NCBI GenBank assembly: GCA_000432895.1
Contig: FR889456.1
Location: 6,363-15,728, forward strand
Length of the DNA stretch: 9,366 nt
Direction: 5' to 3'
DNA from: Firmicutes bacterium CAG:449
Lineage (GTDB): Bacteria > Bacillota_I > Bacilli_A > RFN20 > CAG-449
The notes beneath the pieces were generated by a model. The model was not told the DNA's origin. It did no database searches and saw only the letters and a program-made list of their open reading frames with translations. The translations under genes and the position numbers were made by a program. Below, one piece after another: positions 6,025-9,366 of this stretch (position 1 is the stretch's first letter; each line of letters starts with the position of its first letter).

Positions 6025-6028
6025 TAAG

Positions 6029-6037
6029 TTATCCACA
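6029..6037 (+). promoter_or_regulatory. DnaA box 2
   Basis: This is a second perfect TTATCCACA, four bases after box 1 and in the same orientation (13 bp repeat distance). Two such 9-mers within 22 bp are most unlikely by chance in a 9-kb window, so a DnaA-binding role is inferred. Confidence 0.8.
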
Positions 6038-6056
6038 TTTTTAAATCGATTCAATT

Positions 6057-6111
6057 AACTTAATATATACTAATTATCTACTAATATTATACTTTAATAT
6101 TACTTATCTTC
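6057..6111. repeat. Degenerate 11-base AT-rich iterations beside the DnaA boxes
   Basis: TACT recurs at 6068, 6079, 6090 and 6101, exactly 11 bases apart, with AACT at 6057 and TAAT at 6112 in the same phase. The units between are almost all A and T. The tract begins 20 bases after DnaA box 2 and runs over the deoB stop codon. The unit sequence is degenerate, so this may be chance in AT-rich DNA, but the helical-repeat spacing is regular. Confidence 0.4.
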
Positions 6112-7296
6112 TAATAACTCAGAAATTATAGTTCCAATTTGACAATCTTTCTTTTTTAATGAGAAATTTTCAATAATAGTTCTTCCCATATCAGCAAAAG
6201 AAGATCTTTCATCTAAATATTTACCATCTTTATAAGATTTTGAATACGCAATAAATGGAACTTTTTCTCTTGTATGATCACTGCCTCTAAAGGTTGGATC
6301 ATTACCATGATCAGCAGTAATTATTAATAAATCATCATCGTTTAATAATGGTAATAAATTAGCTAAATCTTGATCAAATTCTTCAATACATTTACCATAT
6401 CCAACTGGATTTCTTCTATGACCATATTCTGAATCAAATTCCACTAAATTAACAAAGCAAAGGCCTGTGAAATCTTTTTTAGCGATATTATTTGTTATTT
6501 CCATTCCATTATGATTTGAAATAGATTTATAAGTTTCAGTCACTCCCACTCCATTGAAGATATCAGCAATCTTACCAACACAAATTACATCAAAATTATT
6601 ATCTTTTAAAGTTTCCATATAAGTATAAGATGATGGACTTAAAGCATAATCATGTCTATTAGGAGTTCTTTTGAAATTAGATGGATTATCTCCAATAAAT
6701 GGTCTTGCAATCACTCTACCGACTTTATATTCTTCTTTCATACAGATTTCTCTAGCTACTTCACATAAATGATATAATTCTTTAACTGGAACTATTTTTT
6801 CGTTTGCGCATAATTGAAGTACTGAATCTGCCGAGGTATAAAGAATAATTTCTCCTGTTTTAAGATGTCTTTCTCCTAAATCATTAATAATTTTTGTACC
6901 AGAAACAGAAATATTACCAATATATTTTTTACCAGTTTTTTGTTCTAATTCATCAATTAATGATTGAGGAAAACCATGTTCAGAAAAGGTTTTAAAAGGT
7001 TTTGTGGTTAATACTCCCATCATTTCCCAATGCCCAGTCATTGTATCTTTACCATTAGATTCTTCTTTTAAACGAGCAACATAAGAATGAGGATGTTCTA
7101 TTTTACTAGTTCCAATAATATTATTGTTAATATCATATAATCCTAAACTATTTAATGTAGGAATATTTAAACCTTTACAAACTTGAGAGATATGAACAAA
7201 AGTATTACTTCCTTCATCATTAAATTTTTTTGCATCAGGCATTTCACCAACACCTAATGAATCCATTACTATTAAAAATACTCTTTTAAATTTCAT
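6100..7296 (-). CDS. deoB: Phosphopentomutase DeoB
   Basis: 398 residues, typical of DeoB in the alkaline phosphatase superfamily. It interconverts (deoxy)ribose 1- and 5-phosphate in nucleoside catabolism and is cytosolic. Metal and catalytic motifs are visible: MDSLGVGEMPDA (11-22, Asp12), GKDTMTGHWE (82-91, with the phospho-acceptor threonine), EFDSEYGHRR (286-295, Asp288 and His293), TADHGNDPT (327-335, Asp329 and His330) and SDHTREKVP (339-347, His341). A consensus Shine-Dalgarno AGGAGG (7302-7307) lies 5 bases before ATG and overlaps the xerD stop codon, so the two genes are co-transcribed. The xerD-deoB order is shared with Bacillus (ripX-drm). Confidence 0.97.
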   Translation of the reverse strand: MKFKRVFLIVMDSLGVGEMPDAKKFNDEGSNTFVHISQVCKGLNIPTLNSLGLYDINNNIIGTSKIEHPHSYVARLKEESNGKDTMTGHWEMMGVLTTKPFKTFSEHGFPQSLIDELEQKTGKKYIGNISVSGTKIINDLGERHLKTGEIILYTSADSVLQLCANEKIVPVKELYHLCEVAREICMKEEYKVGRVIARPFIGDNPSNFKRTPNRHDYALSPSSYTYMETLKDNNFDVICVGKIADIFNGVGVTETYKSISNHNGMEITNNIAKKDFTGLCFVNLVEFDSEYGHRRNPVGYGKCIEEFDQDLANLLPLLNDDDLLIITADHGNDPTFRGSDHTREKVPFIAYSKSYKDGKYLDERSSFADMGRTIIENFSLKKKDCQIGTIISELLEDK

Positions 7297-7305
7297 AAAA
7301 ACCTC

Positions 7306-8178
7306 CTATTTCATATATAAATCATATGCTGATCTTACTCTTTTACTTGATACATGTGTATAAATTTGTGTTGTAGCAATATTACTATGACCAAGCATTT
7401 GTTGAACAGATCTTAGTGATGCCCCATTTTCCAGTAAATGCGTAGCAAAGCAATGTCTTAATGTATGTGGGCTTACATTAACTATTATACCAGCATTTGA
7501 AGCATATTGCTTGATATTTTGCCAAAAATACTGTCTTGTAAGGGGTAATCCTTGCTTATTAATGAAAATATATTTGGAATTACGATATGGAGAAATATTT
7601 CTTACTTCATTTAAATATTTAATCAAATATTCTAAAGCAAAATCACTTAAAGGAACATATCTTTCTTTAGCGCCTTTACCAAAGATTCTAATTAATTTTT
7701 TTTCAAGTGATAAATTCTTTTTTTCAATTGATAATAATTCACTTACTCTAAGTCCAGAAGCATACATCACTTCTAACATTGCTCTATCTCTAATTCCATT
7801 TGGTTTAGTTAAATCTGGTTGTTCTAATAACAAGTCAATTTCTTCAAAGCTTAAAACTGTTGGTAAATGAGATGGTTTTTTAGGTAAATCAATTTGATTA
7901 ATATCACAATTAATAATCTTTTCGTGCACTAAATATAAATAAAAAGATTTCACGCTTGAAACCATTCTTAAAATTGTTGAAATCGCTTTTCCTTGATTAT
8001 TTAAATAAATAATATATTTTTCAACATCATCTAGTGATAATTCATCTACTATATTTTTTTTATTAATTTTATTAAAACAAATCAAATCTTCTTTATAACA
8101 ACTAATTGTTTGTTTTAATAATCCTTTTTCAACTACACAATATGTTAAAAAACATTCTAAAGCATCTTCAAATTCCAT
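7306..8178 (-). CDS. xerD: Tyrosine recombinase XerD
   Basis: 290 residues, normal for XerC/XerD. The N-terminal SAM-like DNA-binding domain spans about 1-90 and the catalytic domain about 105-285. All active-site residues are present: Arg144 in SGLRVSEL, Lys168 in FGKGAKER, His238 and Arg241 in HTLRHCFATHLL, His264 in LGHSNI, and the nucleophile Tyr273 in TQIYTHVS. Adjacency to deoB favours XerD over XerC. With XerC it resolves chromosome dimers at dif; a strong candidate dif lies about 1.4 kb downstream in this window. The start overlaps the dinB end by 11 bases, with Shine-Dalgarno AAGGA five bases before ATG. XerC itself is not in the window. Confidence 0.94.
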   Translation of the reverse strand: MEFEDALECFLTYCVVEKGLLKQTISCYKEDLICFNKINKKNIVDELSLDDVEKYIIYLNNQGKAISTILRMVSSVKSFYLYLVHEKIINCDINQIDLPKKPSHLPTVLSFEEIDLLLEQPDLTKPNGIRDRAMLEVMYASGLRVSELLSIEKKNLSLEKKLIRIFGKGAKERYVPLSDFALEYLIKYLNEVRNISPYRNSKYIFINKQGLPLTRQYFWQNIKQYASNAGIIVNVSPHTLRHCFATHLLENGASLRSVQQMLGHSNIATTQIYTHVSSKRVRSAYDLYMK

Positions 8179-9352
8179 CTTTATCCTTCTTTACATCACT
8201 TGCTATAGTAAATAATTTTTTATTAGCTTTCCTATTTAATTTATTAATTAAAAGTTTTGTAGAGCATTCTTTTTGCTCTTGAACTTGATTAAATAAACTA
8301 ATTTGAACATAAAATTCATCAATATTCATTAATTGAGATAAGCCCACTCCTACTAAACGAATAGATTGATTAGTAAAAAATTTATCAAATAATTTCATTA
8401 CACTTGTATATATATCAATAAAATCATTGGTTGGCTTTTCAATAGTTACAGATCTTGTTATTGATTTAAATGAAGCATCTTTTAAAATCAAAGTTATTGT
8501 TTTACCAATTTTTTTATCTTGTTTGGCAGTTAATGCTATTTCATGAGATTTTTGTTCAATAATCTTTTTTATTTCTTCATAATCACTACTATCATAAAGT
8601 AAAGTTGTTGTCGAAGAAATTGATTTTGGATCAAAAGGAGTATTTTCAACAACATCATCACCCTCTCCATTAACCCATTTCTTAGCTGTAAAATAAAACT
8701 TACCCATAATTTCTTTAACTTTATATGAATCACTTACAGCAAAATCGCCAATAGTATTAATACCTATTTCTTTTAATTTTGGACAAGTTTTTTTACCAAT
8801 TCCAAAAAAATCATCAATTGGTAAAGGATATAAAATTCTTTTAATATCTTTTTTTCTAATAATAGTTATTCCCATTGGTTTTTTATAATCAGACCCCATT
8901 TTTGCTAAAAATTTAGTGGGTCCAATACCAATAGATACTTGTAATAAAGTATTTTTATATAAATTATCTTGTAATTCTTTTAAATATTTTAAAGGATCAG
9001 TAATATCTTTCATTAAATCTGTCATATCGACATAACATTCATCAATCGAAGCTTTTTCAATTTTTTTAGTATAATTTTCTTCAATAAAAGAAAAAAATTC
9101 ATGAGATTTTTGATTATACCATTCAAAATTAACAGGTCTAATAATGACATTGGGGCATAACTTTTTAGCCATATAAGTTGGCATTGCCGAATGAATACCA
9201 TATTTTCTTGCTTCATATGAAGCAGTTGAAACAATCCCTCTTCTGGAAGAACCTGCAATAATTAATGGTTTATTTTTTAAAGATGGTTCAAGAAGAACAG
9301 TAGCCGCGGCAAAGAATTGATTTATATCAATGTGCATTATTATCTTACTCAT
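8168..9352 (-). CDS. dinB: DNA polymerase IV (DinB, Y-family translesion polymerase)
   Basis: 394 residues, slightly longer than Escherichia coli DinB. Catalytic acids are Asp9 in HIDIN and Asp104-Glu105 in ASIDECYVD. The family DMD/DMN motif appears as DIN, with the steric-gate Phe14 following. STASYEARKYGIHSAMP (42-58) is the fingers motif and VSIGIGPTKFLAKMGSDYKKP (139-159) is the palm/thumb signature. The little-finger domain (about 243-345) is followed by QISLF (350-354, nt 8291-8305), a sliding-clamp-binding pentapeptide. It bypasses lesions during replication. The stop is TGA, evidence for the standard code. No Shine-Dalgarno precedes ATG 9352; a perfect TATAAT ends six bases before it. 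It is the first gene of dinB-xerD-deoB. Confidence 0.95.
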   Translation of the reverse strand: MSKIIMHIDINQFFAAATVLLEPSLKNKPLIIAGSSRRGIVSTASYEARKYGIHSAMPTYMAKKLCPNVIIRPVNFEWYNQKSHEFFSFIEENYTKKIEKASIDECYVDMTDLMKDITDPLKYLKELQDNLYKNTLLQVSIGIGPTKFLAKMGSDYKKPMGITIIRKKDIKRILYPLPIDDFFGIGKKTCPKLKEIGINTIGDFAVSDSYKVKEIMGKFYFTAKKWVNGEGDDVVENTPFDPKSISSTTTLLYDSSDYEEIKKIIEQKSHEIALTAKQDKKIGKTITLILKDASFKSITRSVTIEKPTNDFIDIYTSVMKLFDKFFTNQSIRLVGVGLSQLMNIDEFYVQISLFNQVQEQKECSTKLLINKLNRKANKKLFTIASDVKKDKDGI

Positions 9353-9358
9353 ATTTTT

Positions 9359-9364
9359 ATTATA
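9359..9364 (-). promoter_or_regulatory. -10 element of dinB-xerD-deoB, close to the start codon
   Basis: On the minus strand a perfect TATAAT occupies 9364-9359, followed by six bases and ATG 9352. Transcription would begin at or beside the start codon. The -35 region lies beyond the window edge. No ribosome binding site is visible in the 14 bases available. Confidence 0.45.
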
Positions 9365-9366
9365 AA

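Larger units (their letters stand above)
5993..6051 (-). terminator. Inverted repeat enclosing the DnaA boxes; possible terminator of dinB-xerD-deoB
   Basis: Exact 11-bp arms, AATCGATTTAA (5993-6003) and TTAAATCGATT (6041-6051), flank 37 bp. A nested 5-bp stem (ACTTA 6014-6018, TAAGT 6025-6029) lies inside. Read on the minus strand, the second arm runs straight into seven Ts (complement of 5988-5994), as in an intrinsic terminator about 50 bases beyond the deoB stop. The long loop is atypical. The repeat may instead, or also, be a structural frame for the DnaA boxes it encloses. Confidence 0.45.

Noticed and set aside
5888..6025. A 120-residue version of the small minus-strand protein starting at 6025
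   Set aside because: It lacks a ribosome binding site at 6025 and would run through dif, a TATAAT and the better Shine-Dalgarno; the short form from 5887 is favoured.
5888..6111. This spacer as the chromosomal oriC
   Set aside because: Gene strands converge on it rather than diverge, there is a dif-like site beside the DnaA boxes, and no dnaA, dnaN or rpmH is present.
7355..7363. A DnaA-box match (TTATACACA, minus strand)
   Set aside because: It encodes the conserved IYTH around the XerD catalytic tyrosine, so the sequence is explained by the protein and it stands alone.
7511..7870. A plus-strand open frame of 119 codons
   Set aside because: It lies wholly antisense inside xerD, which has all catalytic residues; the frame shows no domain or ribosome binding site.
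8168..8170. Mycoplasma code (TGA as tryptophan)
   Set aside because: TGA ends dinB at the expected length, tryptophans are TGG, and no conserved gene is interrupted by an in-frame TGA.
9022..9258. A minus-strand open frame of 78 codons
   Set aside because: It lies out of frame within dinB over conserved polymerase motifs.

Overview
The window looks like chromosome from a low-GC Gram-positive bacterium (Bacillota, on the Bacilli / Erysipelotrichia / Mollicutes-relative side). Base composition is strongly AT-rich. The gene order yqeG-yqeH-yhbY-nadD-yqeK-rsfS is a classic Bacillota core block. A SigK-type sporulation sigma factor suggests a spore-forming lineage. The genetic code appears standard: dinB ends in TGA, and tryptophans are TGG in otherwise unbroken frames. 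No transposase, phage or CRISPR genes were seen.

Layout. Bases 3-785 (+) are the C-terminal 260 codons of a type IIA topoisomerase A subunit, most likely ParC. It converges tail-to-tail, with overlapping stops, on a SigK-like sigma factor (782-1480, -). A 116-bp divergent spacer leads into a tightly packed six-gene plus-strand operon (1597-5635): yqeG, yqeH, yhbY, a fused nadD-yqeK, rsfS and mtnN. It ends in a perfect-stem intrinsic terminator (5634-5664). A small unrecognised minus-strand gene (5663-5887) follows, then a 212-bp spacer (5888-6099). The rest is a minus-strand operon, dinB-xerD-deoB (9352 down to 6100).

The short spacer at 5888-6099 is the most remarkable part. It holds a 28-bp sequence at 5917-5944 with the XerC arm / 6-bp core / XerD arm structure of a dif chromosome-dimer resolution site. 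It also holds two perfect, co-directional DnaA boxes (TTATCCACA) at 6016 and 6029, enclosed by an 11-bp inverted repeat. Beside them is an AT-rich tract with an 11-base period running into the 3' end of deoB. The main plus-strand operon and the minus-strand operon converge on this spacer, as expected if the replichores meet here, so I read it as the replication terminus region.

Working together: the left operon supports ribosome assembly (YqeH, YhbY, RsfS) and nucleotide/cofactor metabolism (NadD, YqeK domain, MtnN). DeoB handles pentose phosphates from nucleosides. ParC (topoisomerase IV), XerD and dif together form a chromosome-unlinking set within 9 kb. DinB is a translesion polymerase with a visible sliding-clamp motif, and a similar motif ends ParC. 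The new elements worth following are the dif / DnaA-box composite, the small gene whose promoter overlaps dif, the clamp-like ParC tail, and promoter-to-start spacing suggesting leaderless mRNAs for yqeG and dinB.
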